The notes under the pieces were generated by a model that made no database searches, was not told the origin of the DNA, and saw nothing but the letters and a program-made list of their open reading frames with translations. From Spirogloea muscicola (Eukaryota > Streptophyta > Zygnematophyceae > Spirogloeales > Spirogloeaceae): a stretch of DNA of 54,564 nucleotides. A program made the position numbers and the translations under genes. Position 1 is the stretch's first letter; every line of letters begins with the position of its first letter. This document shows positions 46,517 through 54,564 of the stretch, piece by piece. The stretch is from positions 377,743 to 432,306 of the forward strand of contig WELB01000084.1 of assembly GCA_009602725.1 (NCBI GenBank), in the 5' to 3' direction.

Positions 46517-47390
46517 CGGAGCTCTCGGAGGCCGACCTGCGGGGGCGCGCACGCCTCCACTCGGCCTCTTCCCCGGGGGCAGCGGCGGGGCTCCAGGCCC
46601 TCCCCCTCAACGACGCCCTCACCCTCCCGGAAGAGGTATTCCGCTGTGCCGTACACCGGCTACTGGGTCTGCCGCAGCCATACCTCCAGGGTGTGCTTCA
46701 GTGCGAATGCGACGAGCGAGGGGCCGAGCCTGGGGAGCTGGCCGCCCATGTTCTGCGCTGTTCCCACGGCGGAGAGCGGACAGCGGCACACGACCTCCTC
46801 CGGCATGCGATGCATGGCATCCTCGTGGAGGCCGGCTTCTCGGTGGCCGCCGAGAAGTCCGCAGTCATCCCGCTTCAACAACGGGCGGACGGTCTCCACG
46901 CCGTGGCGTCGACCTTGTGGCCTCCCCACCAGCCGGCGGGCCACGTCTTCTCGTTGACCTGGTGACCACTGACCCCTACAACCGCATACACCCCGCATAG
47001 TGTGCCTCCAAGGCATGGGTATGCGGTAGCCTGCGCCGCTCGGGCCAAGGAGCTCAAATACGCAGACCACCCGCGGAAAGACGAGTTCTTCCCGCTTGCC
47101 ATCGACACTCACGGGGCGTTGGGCGCTCGTTGGCTCGAGCTGCTCAATCAGCTCTCACGTCACGCCATCGTCCGCCGCTTCCATGGGGAGCCGGTGGACT
47201 TTCAAGCAGCCGGGTCGCTAGCGCAGGTGAACCGCATGCGATTGGCCGTCTCGCTGTAGAGGTCTGTGGCCCGCGCGCTGCACCTGCGTGCCGGAAGAGC
47301 CCTCGCTGCTGCCTCTGGCTCTGGCCCGGGGACCCCGCTTCCAGGAGCCAAGTTTCCCTGACCTGAGGTTTGTCGTCCATTGTCCCGTCG
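46517..47390 (+). pseudogene. Non-LTR retrotransposon, distal polyprotein with Cys/His motif and endonuclease-like domain (frameshifted)
   Basis: This is the longest coding remnant of the family. In order it has SELSEADLRGRARLHSAS, ALPLNDALTLPEEVFRCAVH, RLLGLPQPYLQG, CECDERGAEPGELAAHVLRC then SHGG (CxC...H...C), HDLLRHAMHGILVEAGFSV, LLVDLVTTDPYNRIHPA, GYAVACAARAKELKYADHP, FFPLAIDTHGALGARWLELL, HAIVRRFHGEPVDF and RMRLAVSL. The segments fall in different frames: there is a shift near 46905 and another near 47015, then an in-frame TAG at 47257-47259 and C-terminal decay after 47320. The segment before the Cys/His motif matches what normally follows the reverse transcriptase thumb in such elements, but no reverse transcriptase motif is present, so the copy is 5'-truncated. 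It is the direct paralogue of 8146-8960. Confidence 0.82.
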
Positions 47391-47589
47391 GTGGTCGATT
47401 CGTGTCGGTGCTGACATGGAGGCGGAGGTGGCTGCTCGCGTGGAGACTCAAGACAGGTCATCCATCAGCTTGGTGTGAAGAAGACGCGAGCGCGGGACCT
47501 CCCACTCGCTTTGGTCAGCAATGGTGCCAAGTTGTCGCCAGAGTACCACTTGGCGACGTTCGAGTTCAATTGCCCGCCGAATCCCCGTG

Positions 47590-47785
47590 TGATGCGGGGG
47601 GGGGCCATCACCCAGTCGCTGCCCACGTCCCGCCGGACGCGGGGGCATCACCCAATCGCTGCCCGCGTAACGCCGGACGCGGGGCGTACCACCCAATCGC
47701 TGCTCACGTTCCGTCTGACGCGGGCGCAAACCCAAACAGTCGCCCCAGTCCCGCCGGACCGCGGCTGCCCAACCCAATCAACTAG
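47590..47785. repeat. GC-rich tandem repeat (~50-bp units)
   Basis: There are four to five imperfect units built around ACCCAATCGCTGCCCACGT, then CCGCCGGACGCGGGG. Units begin near 47611, 47651, 47692 and 47735. The internal CCGCC...GGCGG-like words can pair. Open frames through it on both strands are repeat artefacts. Confidence 0.65.
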
Positions 47786-48157
47786 CCGTGTCAGCCTGGT
47801 CACGGCGTGCAGGCATATTGCCGCCCATGCCAATCTCTGACACCGGTGAGCAGTGCCTTTCTTGCCTCCCACACCACAGAGAGGCCCTCAATCATAGACC
47901 GAGGAAGCCCGAGAAAGCGCGTCGGAAGGTGCGATTTACCTCGACGAGCCGTGGGTGATCGGCTAGCTAGGCCGTAGTGGGAAATGGTAGGTGGATCAAA
48001 GGAGTGCGTCTTAGGTCACACTGGTCTTGATGCCTGGGGGTCAGATCAGCTGTATAGCTCACCCAATTAGGCAATGTATTTCTCCTGACCAAGCATAAGG
48101 GTGTGGAAGACCGGAGCCGAGACAAGTCTTCTCGGCTCAGTCTCTCCCTCTGGCATT
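47786..48157. other. Intergenic sequence, nothing recognised
   Basis: About 370 bp between the tandem repeat and the trinucleotide tract. No coding, repeat or RNA feature is evident. Confidence 0.35.
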
Positions 48158-48262
48158 TGTCGCTGTCGCCGCCGCCGCTGCCGCTGCTGTCGCCGTCGCT
48201 GCTGCTGCTGCTGCCGCCGCTGCCGCCATCGCTGCTGCTGCTGCCGTCACTGTCGCCGACAT
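48158..48262. repeat. Impure (CTG/CCG/TCG)n trinucleotide microsatellite
   Basis: About 105 bp of mixed CTG, CCG, TCG and CAT triplets run in one phase, giving Leu/Pro-, Cys/Arg- or Ala-type runs in the different frames and in reverse. It could be a decayed coding homopolymer, but no flanking gene is visible. Confidence 0.75.
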
Positions 48263-48589
48263 TGCCGCTGTTACAACAGCGAGCGTAGCGCGCGCGTTCA
48301 ATGTCACGCCAAGAAGGAAGTGCTCGCCCATAGAGGGCGAACCACAGGTGTCCGCGTAATAGCCGCTAGAGACTCGTACCTCCGAGAAGCTTCCGACACC
48401 GGCGCGTAAGTCCGGACACACGTGGTAAGACACAAAGATTGTGACCTTGTGTGTTGTTGAGCGGCTGACAAGCATGACCTTGCATTGCTCTGAGGTGTTG
48501 CATATATCCAGCACCTTTGTTCCTTGCAAGAGTGCACACTGCATCTTGTTTGGACCCCGGTCTACATCAAGGCTTGGAGCCTGTCAGAA

Positions 48590-49400
48590 GTAGATTTGGA
48601 CATTTTCCATTCTCTTTTTGGGCTGGCTTTGCCAGCCCCTCATCTCTATGGGCGAGCACTTTCTTCTGATAGGCCTGGGCTTGGCCCCCGTTACCTGGTA
48701 GATAGGCCTGGGCTAGGCCCCCGTTTTGGCTCGAGTTACTGTCAAATTGGTTACGGACCGGGTGACAATCAATCAATATCAGACTACACGATCGATCTCA
48801 GACCTGCATTGATTATATGTTGAACATCTTGTTGCTTGCACATGTTTTACTGAGACATTAAATTCGCCAGCTGTTGCTCTTATTATCAGATAATTGCAAC
48901 TGCCATTCCTTCGTGCTGTGCATTCTCCGCAAAGTCTATCATCTGACTATCGCCAAGACTCCTTTTACACTCATTGGTTTGACTCTGGCGATCACGTGTA
49001 GAATGATTTGTTGACTACTTCCGTTCTAATCCAGCTTATCGACGTCATATGGCAGCCGACATCATATGGCACGACAGGTTGCTTAGCAGGGGTTACTGAG
49101 TGCTTCGTAGCTTAGGTCAGAGGTTTTTTCCCTGCTAGCTATTCAGCTTTGCATCTACTGATGAGAGGTTACTGAGAGTTCGCTTGCTGCTGTCTCAGTC
49201 CTTTAGCACTCCGACTCCTTCAGACCTTGTCCATTCTTTGGGCTGGCCTCTCCCAGCCACCGGTTAATCTGGCCGCGCTTGCTTCGTTTTTTGTGCTTGT
49301 TTTCTTAGTGCTTCCCCTGGCCCCTTCTCGTACTTAGTTCATTCATTTTTGGGCTGGCTTTTCCCAGCCCCTAGCCTCTGGGCGAGCCCTTCTCTCGCAT
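48590..49400 (+). mobile_element. Series of plus-strand retroelement 3' tails
   Basis: Three hairpin tails share one orientation: 48620-48638 (perfect GGGCTGGC-TTT-GCCAGCCC, followed by ATCTCTATGGGCGAGCACTT), 49240-49258 and 49351-49370. Between the first and second, a truncated copy begins exactly at TTGCTTAGCAGGGGTTACTG (49079-49098), which is LLSRGY and the stop. It keeps only the final seven codons plus UTR. A second, weaker LLMRGY-stop lies at about 49156-49176. Between 48670 and 48725 there is a small direct repeat (AGGCCTGGGCT(T/A)GGCCCCCGTT). Confidence 0.65.
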
Positions 49401-49724
49401 GCCATGTTACGCCGCGCCCCATCTCTCTTCGTTGGGCGACCTGGCTGCTAGCGTTTGGCGCCGGCGTGGGGTGCCTCGTGCCCGTCCTCGTGCCCGTCCG
49501 TGCCTTCTCTACTCTGGCTGGCTTTCCACAGTCCTCGCCACCTTTGGGAGAGCCACGAGTTCCTCGCGGCACGGGGGTCGGCCGCCCGCCTCGTGGCCGC
49601 ATGTGAGAACGATCGCCAAAGCGGCGGCGCCAAAGCGGCGGCGCACGTAGGGCGAACAGTGGAGAAAGAAAGAAGAACGTGGAGAGAAAACAAGAAGAAG
49701 AGGAGAGAAAAGGATGTTCAGGAG

Positions 49725-50000
49725 AGGGCGTTGGCTGTGAGAGGCCAGCCCGTGCGGCGGAGCCAGAGGTAAACGCTCAGCACACAGGGAATCAAGTAGC
49801 CACAACAACTCAGTAGCCCCTCTAGAGTAGCCGGAGGTCGGGGAATTAAAGTATCCGAGCAGTGGGTCCCATAGCCAGCCAGGGCCAGTAGGCTTGCAGC
49901 CAAGGCACGACCGGCACGCAGATGCAGCGCATGGGACAACTGCACGGACGGACAAGGCGCATGCGTTATACCTGCGCGAGACAGCCTGCTGCGTGGAAGC
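49725..50000 (-). mobile_element. Minus-strand retroelement 3' end
   Basis: The minus strand carries a decayed C-terminus with ALHLRAGRALAAS (about 49885-49930) and ...RGY plus stop (TCAGTAGCCCCTCTAGAGTAG at 49810-49830 in plus sense). The UTR and a hairpin at 49733-49751 (GGCTGTGAGAGGCCAGCCC) follow. The sequence between the Ala/Leu motif and RGY differs from other copies, so this is a divergent subfamily. Confidence 0.6.
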
Positions 50001-50250
50001 CAGTTGGCGGAGAGCCGTGTCAGTCGGCGCCAGTGGTGGGCGGGCGGCAACCGTGGTGGGCCCGCGCGCGGATGCGCCGCATTTGCTCCGCCACGCGGCA
50101 AGGCCCCGCCCCCGGATCGTGCCGCGCCGACCCAACGCTTTCCACCTGGCAGGCGGCCCACCAATGTACGTGTGCATACACTGAAACTGGCAACCGCAGT
50201 ACTCTTCTAAACGTACATTGGCTTTCCTTGGTCTTGGGGCATCCCGAAAA

Positions 50251-50425
50251 AGCGCGGCCAGATTGATTGGTGGCTGTGAGAGGCCAGCCCAAAGCAGGCG
50301 CGGCCAGATTAACTGGTGGCTGGGAGAGGCCAGCCCAAAAAGCAAGCGCGGCCAGATGAACTGGTGGCTGGGAGAGGCCAGCCCAAAGGAATGGACAAGG
50401 TCTGAAGGAGCCTGAGTGCTAAGTA
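50251..50425 (-). repeat. Three tandem hairpin tails (46-48-bp units)
   Basis: The unit (plus sense) is GCGCGGCCAGATTAACTGG, then TGGCTGGGAGAGGCCAGCCC and AAA. It occurs at about 50251-50293, 50298-50339 and 50346-50387, with hairpins at 50272-50290, 50318-50336 and 50366-50384. Only the last unit continues into the unique tail sequence GAATGGACAAGGTCTGAAGG, then GCCTGAGTGCT. A degenerate C-terminus with its stop (CTCAGTAACCTTTAGGCAG) follows at 50448-50466. Confidence 0.8.
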
Positions 50426-50760
50426 ATAAGACAGCAGCAAGGAGACTCTCAGTAACCTTTAGGCAGTAGATGCAAGTCGGAATAGCTAGCAGGCGGATAG
50501 ACGTCGCCCTGACGGAAGCCGGAAAGGGGCGGTGGCTGTGGAAGGAAGGCCAGGCAAGAAAATCGCGCGCAGTGCGCAGGAATGAAAGGGAGGCCAAGTC
50601 AGACGAGTACACCGTCTGTAGTGAAGTGCTCGCCTGTAGAGGGTAGGGGCTGTAAGAACAACAAAAGATAACACAGGGGAAACAAAGATACAGCTCTGCG
50701 AAGGCGAAGGGGCTGAGGACGAGAAGAGCACAAGTGGCCGTCCATCACTCACTACACAAC
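50426..50760 (-). mobile_element. Degenerate retroelement fragment
   Basis: The minus strand reads LLPKGY-stop at 50448-50468, followed by sequence with the module GGCCAAGTCAGACGAGTACA (about 50593-50612) resembling the segments next to other copies (GGCCACTTCAAGCCAATACA at 43088, GGCCAATTCAAGCCAATACA at 53457). It is decayed, and coding continuity is lost. Confidence 0.45.
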
Positions 50761-50878
50761 CGCCCATCAATTGTTAATCTCATTCAACAGCCATTAACGC
50801 ATCTCTTTCCCCTTCTACCTCCCTCTACTCCGCGTTGCCATCGCTGCTGCAGCCGCCGGTGTGGAACTGCTCTGGCCC

Positions 50879-50905
50879 TCTCTTCTCTCTCTCTCTCTCT
50901 CTCGC
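50879..50905. repeat. (CT)n microsatellite
   Basis: About 13 CT units, just upstream of the GC-rich segment that precedes the short open frame at 51072. CT runs are common in plant 5' UTRs and core promoters. Confidence 0.8.
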
Positions 50906-51071
50906 ACTTCAGCTTAGTGAGGCGGCAGCACCCGCTGCGGCTGCGGCGACCGCTCTCTGACAGCAGCAGCCCCGCGGCAGCGGGCCCAGTCTGCCGTGCC
51001 AGCGGGGAATTGCAGTGCTCGCCGGGACCCGGTCGCGGCTGCAGCTGTGGAGGGACTGCCAGGACGGCTCC

Positions 51072-51183
51072 GATGGTGGTCGAGGTCATCATCTTCTGCG
51101 CCTCGCTCTTTACGTTGGAGGTGATCGAAGTGGCCGCTAACATCGGCGGCGATGCCAAGTCCGGCAAGCTATGTGAAGATTGA
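51072..51183 (+). CDS. Short hypothetical frame, hydrophobic N-terminus
   Basis: ATG at 51072 opens 36 codons beginning MVVEVIIFCASLFTLEVIEV and ending at a TGA. A possible donor, AT|GTGAAG, near 51170 would make this a first exon. It follows a CT-rich, GC-rich stretch that looks like a 5' UTR. The hydrophobic residues 3-16 could be a membrane segment or signal anchor. I recognise no family and found no convincing downstream exon, so this is a weak call. Confidence 0.25.
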
Positions 51184-52590
51184 GTATGTTAGGTACAGGT
51201 GAAGGGCTACATAGGACCTTGCTGGATTGGCTCTCATTCTGGGCGATAGAACGCCCTCAGGCAGCTTAGTATGCAAGAAATAGCAGCGCTGGCACTCGTC
51301 CAAACTAGCAGCCACAAGTCCTGGTTTCAATGGATGCTGGCAGCAACAGCGGCAGCAAACAAGCACTTGGGCAACTGCCTGGAGCTGTCATAGGCTAGGC
51401 CCAAAACGGTACCTTTTGACCACGTCTAGTGACATTGTACAATGTTGGAGCGCATCTGCCTCCAGCTGAAGACTTGCTTTTGAAGGCCAGGTCCGTGTTC
51501 TTCATGTAAAAGCCCTCTTGGGCTTTTGGGCTCCTCAGCACCGCATATAATATATGATCCGTAACTTGCCATTTACCATGATCAGACTCCATACCGATGA
51601 TCTGATCCGAGTGCAGCGCACTGAACAGTTGTACCCAAGCTTGTGCCGTGCTTGCACCTCTGAGACGTCAAGTGTGCAAGACTGTCCCAGAGTGTTCGAT
51701 TGCAGATTGTGCACAGGGTGCTCACGTGCTTGCTGTATCACCACCAATGGTCTTTAGAGTGTTGCCTGTGCTCCACATTCCTTACTTTCTTGCCTCCGTG
51801 TTCTTCCATCAATGCTCATGTTTACACTCCAAGCTGCTGTATCAAAGACGGCAGGCCTACACTGGAATATGCGTCCTGCTCTTTCACCGGCATCCAGCTT
51901 GTGATCTTGCGGCCATGTGCTTCTCAATAAGGTTGGTCTCGGCTGACCGTTATCGTGCATAAGGTCAGCCCAAAGTAGTGGACAAGGTGGACAGCACTGC
52001 CCAAGAGTTTCCTTAGCGCATTCAGAGGCGATTGAGGTGAAGCACTGGCAGAGGGGGCTTACCTCAGAGATGAATGGGCATCTGTGAGGAGGTTATACAC
52101 TTTGTATCAACACACAATGCGCATCATGATGTAAGTGAGGCCATCGTTTTCTGTCCCGAAGTGTCACGATGCGCAGTTGTAAGGATTGAGTGTCATCAAT
52201 CTCGTTTGAGCTCATGAAGAAGCCTCACAGCAATCATAAGATAGAAGATTACAATAAGCATGAGTAGAAGTGCACTGAGAGAGGTACAATGTCCAGGCCA
52301 TTAGCTTACCCGAACTACACAGGAGCTCCACTCGACCCTGTGCTTGCACCTTGGAAGAAGCTGCTGCTTCTGCTCGCTTGAGACGGTCTGCTGCCACATG
52401 CTAAACTATCAATGTAAGGAGAGCCTCCGTGGTCTGAAGAAAGTAGTGTGCCTATGAGGAGCCAGCCACAGAAATCAGAAATTTGGAAGTCGAGGTGACA
52501 TCTTGAAGAGACGGCCCTCTCGAACGGTCTGGCTGCAGCTGTTGATTTATTGCTTCTAGAAGCAGTGCGGCATTTGAGAATTATTGGGAA
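51184..52590. other. Intergenic sequence, no gene supported
   Basis: Several short frames are present, including a minus-strand MAADRLKRAEAAASSKVQAQ at 52338-52397 and a Cys-rich plus frame at 51554-51757. None has a recognisable domain or a consistent splice partner. A half tail (AGGTCAGCCCAAAGTAGTGG, ACAAGG) lies at 51961-51986. Confidence 0.35.
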
Positions 52591-52659
52591 GGAGAAAGGT
52601 GGCGACCCTGCTGGTGCTCCGAATCTGCCCTAGTTACACTTTTCCGGCTCCAAGCTACT

Positions 52660-53000
52660 CGGTTTGCGGCTGCTGCCTAGGCGCTATTGAGCACCCATTC
52701 GTAGTAGCCACCTGCGTAGCTGTGTGGCACTTTCCGGCCCCTTCGGACATTGTCCAGTCTTTATTGGGCTGGCCTTTCACAGCCAACTCCCCTGTCTGAT
52801 ATTCTTCTGAAGGTTTCCAGATAGAGATGCAAGACGACCTCCACATGAGAAGCACCTCCCAATTTGCTGCTACTTATTGCGACCTGCGGCTGTTGACTAG
52901 GGGTTACTGAGTGGCTTTATTACCGTTATGATAGGGCTGTTTCATTCTAACGAGTAGTGAGCTCTCTCGAAGGGGCCGAGGGCTGTGAAAGGCCAGCCCA
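52660..53000. mobile_element. Retroelement 3' ends, plus and minus
   Basis: In plus sense, a decayed LLPRRY-stop at 52666-52690 is followed by the UTR and a hairpin at 52766-52784 (preceded by GACATTGTCCAGTCTTTATT). Then CTGTTGACTAGGGGTTACTG (LLTRGY-stop) lies at 52889-52908, a second truncated copy. A minus-oriented hairpin, GGCTGTGAAAGGCCAGCC, is at 52981-52998. This again shows copies that begin only a few codons before the stop. Confidence 0.6.
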
Positions 53001-53039
53001 GAAAAACTGGACACGAAACAAGAAGCTGTTTTTGTACTC

Positions 53040-53400
53040 GGCTGGCCTCTTATCGCTCCCTTCTGAAGAGCATTTACAGCTTTCACAGCCACTGCCCTCT
53101 TGGTTCTTGCTTTCACAGCCACTACCTTATATTGAAAGAGCTGTTCTCTTTGTTCTTGCTTGTAAGAAGAGTGTGCTTCATTTTCCTTCTTGAGCTTCGT
53201 TCGCAATGCCTTATGCTCCCACAAGCTCGCCGTCATGGCGGCAGTGGCCCGAAAGGAAAGAAAGAGCTCTTCCAATGTAAGGCAATGGCTGTAAAAGAAA
53301 GTGGCCAGCCCAACGGGAATGCACAAGGGTCTTATACAGAGAGTTTTTTCCAGTAGAGGGCGATGGCTGTGAGCGGCCAGCCCAGAGAAAGGATGAAGAA
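53040..53400 (-). repeat. Hairpin tails with serial TTTCACAGCC modules
   Basis: Direct copies of CTTTCACAGCCACT(G/A)CC occur at 53081-53097 and 53110-53126. Minus-oriented hairpins lie at 53288-53311 and 53365-53383 (GGCTGTGAGCGGCCAGCCC). The last is followed by AGAGAAAGGATGAAGAAAAG in the usual antisense order. Confidence 0.6.
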
Positions 53401-53860
53401 AAGCTGGAAGGGGCTAAAGAGAGAGAGGCGCGCGGGGCGCATGAAATGAAAAGGGAGGCCAATTCAAGCCAATACACAGTTCAAGCAGAGGCGAGTGCAA
53501 ACTAAACAAGGCTACATAATATAGAGACCTAAACTAAGGTGCCTAAGGTGACATTAGTACCCACGGGAGAGCACAAACAAATCGGACAAGCTAACTTGGG
53601 GAGCTGGAGCGCCGCCACGAAAGCCGGAGGCCCGACTTAGAGCGCGCCCTGCACGTTGAGGAAGAGCCAAGGCTTGCGAGCGCAGCAAACAAAGCGAGAG
53701 CCGCATTCTATAGTATGCAACTAAGGCCAGTGGAATGCTGGAGTGGCCCAAGCTGCCCCCCCGACTTCTACGACGCGCATCAACCAGCCGGGCCAGATGC
53801 TGGATCAGAGAGGACCATTTCAAGCCGTAGCCGCCGTAGATATCCATGGCACACGGGCAA
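53401..53860 (-). mobile_element. Retroelement C-terminal copy (VLSRGY type)
   Basis: From about 53710 down to 53554 the minus strand reads YRMRLSLCLLRSQALALPQR, then AGRALSRASGFRGGAPAPQV, SLSDLFVLSRGY and a stop (TAA at 53554-53556). The UTR with GCGCCCCGCGCGCCTCTCTC in minus sense follows, leading to the hairpin at 53365. This copy represents the subfamily with the TTGGGGAGCTGGAGCGCCGC segment. Homology ends on the right near 53720. Confidence 0.7.
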
Positions 53861-53929
53861 AGATGGTCCCCTCGGGGCTAAAGCACACAGCGACTTTAGT
53901 GGCCACTGGGTGCTCAAAGAAAGAAGTGG

Positions 53930-54000
53930 CTTTCCCAAAGTGGGTAAGGGTGTGATAAGCCAGCCCGGAAAATTTGACTAGGTCCGGGGCCAAAGGGGCC
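53930..54000 (-). repeat. Isolated minus-strand hairpin tail
   Basis: GGGTGTGATAAGCCAGCCCG (about 53948-53967) is followed by GAAAATTTGACTAGGTCCGG and GGCCAAAGGGGCCAAA, the antisense tail order. The left arm is degenerate. Confidence 0.5.
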
Positions 54001-54089
54001 AAACTACGAAGGGGCTAAGAGCGCTATCTCAGAACTCGGGAAGGATGAATCACTCAATGACTACGAGTGAGGAGCAGCAAATTCGAAAG

Positions 54090-54328
54090 ACTAGCTGCCG
54101 GAAAAGCAATCCTCCTGACGAAAGCCAGAGGCTGCAGCTAGAGCACGGCCAGCACGCAGGTGCAAGGCGTGGGCCATGGACCGATAAAAGGAAATCGATA
54201 GGCGCATGCGGTGGACCTGGGCTAACGAGCTAGCGGCGTTGAAGTCAGCCTGCTCACCTCGAGTACAGCACACAGCGCCCCGCGCAAGCCTGACTAGCAG
54301 ATCGAGCCACTGGGCCGAAAGAAGTGCG
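54090..54328 (-). mobile_element. Retroelement C-terminal fragment
   Basis: The minus strand reads QVHRMRLSISFYRSMAHALH and then LRAGRALAAASGFRQ (about 54117-54225). This is the same block as in 42930-43080 and 8290-8420 but with a different end. It directly adjoins the tail of the next copy, so a second element appears to be inserted beside it. Confidence 0.65.
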
Positions 54329-54564
54329 CGCCCATAGAGAAGAGGGGCTGGCAAAGCCAGCCCAAAAAAGAATGGACAATGTCCAAAGCCAAAGAAAGAG
54401 GAGCCGGAAAAAGGACTACACTACAAGACCATGCAGAACACAGAGACGATGCAGAGGGAAGCTCAGTACCCACGAGTGAGCAACATCAGGTCTGAGAAGC
54501 TCGCTGCAGGGAAAGAGGCACTTCGCCGAGACCCAGAGGCGGCGGCCATAGCACGGCCTGCTCG
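54329..54564 (-). mobile_element. Non-LTR retroelement 3' end, cut by the window edge
   Basis: This is the reverse-complement partner of 7675-7928: C-terminal codons ending LLTRGY-stop (54466-54486 in plus sense GCTCAGTACCCACGAGTGAG), UTR, and a perfect hairpin GGGCTGGCAAAGCCAGCCC at 54345-54363. The element continues beyond the window, so this may be the end of a longer copy. It lacks the 18-bp arm duplication of its partner. Confidence 0.75.

Noticed and set aside
48103-48544. Cys/Arg-, Leu- and Ala-rich frames over the trinucleotide tract
   Set aside because: Frames in all phases are a by-product of the microsatellite.
49509-50612. A 367-codon minus-strand open frame
   Set aside because: It runs through several retroelement tails in mixed orientation, and its translation repeats tail sequence (GLASPSHQ...INLAA) instead of a protein domain.
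51554-51757. Small Cys-rich protein
   Set aside because: The frame has no supporting start context or homologue, and the Cys spacing matches no zinc-binding family I know.

Overview
This window looks like nuclear DNA of a green alga (Viridiplantae, quite possibly a trebouxiophyte). The evidence is a galactolipid-remodelling SFR2 enzyme, a plant-type NUA/TPR nuclear-pore protein, an organelle-type GatC, very intron-dense genes with canonical GT-AG introns, and plant-type TTTAGGG/CCCTAAA motifs inside introns. I worked out exon structures by hand from splice sites and reading-phase continuity. They are strong for most exons and are flagged where they are not.

Layout. Seven convincing genes lie in the first 39 kb and alternate strictly in strand: gatC (+, 5' end outside the window), SFR2 (-), CRIPT (+), pyrroline-5-carboxylate reductase (-), a bestrophin-family anion channel (+), an uncharacterised protein with a PAXX/XRCC4-superfamily look (-), and the 18-kb NUA/TPR gene (+). 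They therefore form convergent and divergent pairs. The PAXX-like and NUA genes share a GC-rich divergent promoter region of about 360 bp. The products are mostly unrelated housekeeping functions (organelle Gln-tRNA formation, plastid membrane remodelling, CRIPT, proline synthesis, anion transport, possible end joining, nuclear pore basket), so this is not a functional cluster.

The intergenic spaces at 6.9-9.3 kb and 14.8-16.3 kb, and most of 41.5-54.5 kb, are filled with broken pieces of one family of non-LTR retrotransposons. Two copies keep the distal part of the polyprotein: a Cys/His motif plus a restriction-endonuclease-like domain. A dozen or more shorter pieces keep only the last codons, which end in (L/V)L(S/T)RGY-stop, and the 3' untranslated tail. 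The tail carries a GGCTG...CAGCC hairpin that occurs more than 30 times in both orientations, in places as isolated or tandem tails. This hairpin-tailed family is the most unusual content of the window.

Two weak single-exon open frames (40220-40534 minus and 51072-51183 plus) are listed with low confidence. Single ambiguous bases (n) lie at 6754, 20891 and 40673, all in GC-rich low-complexity sequence.
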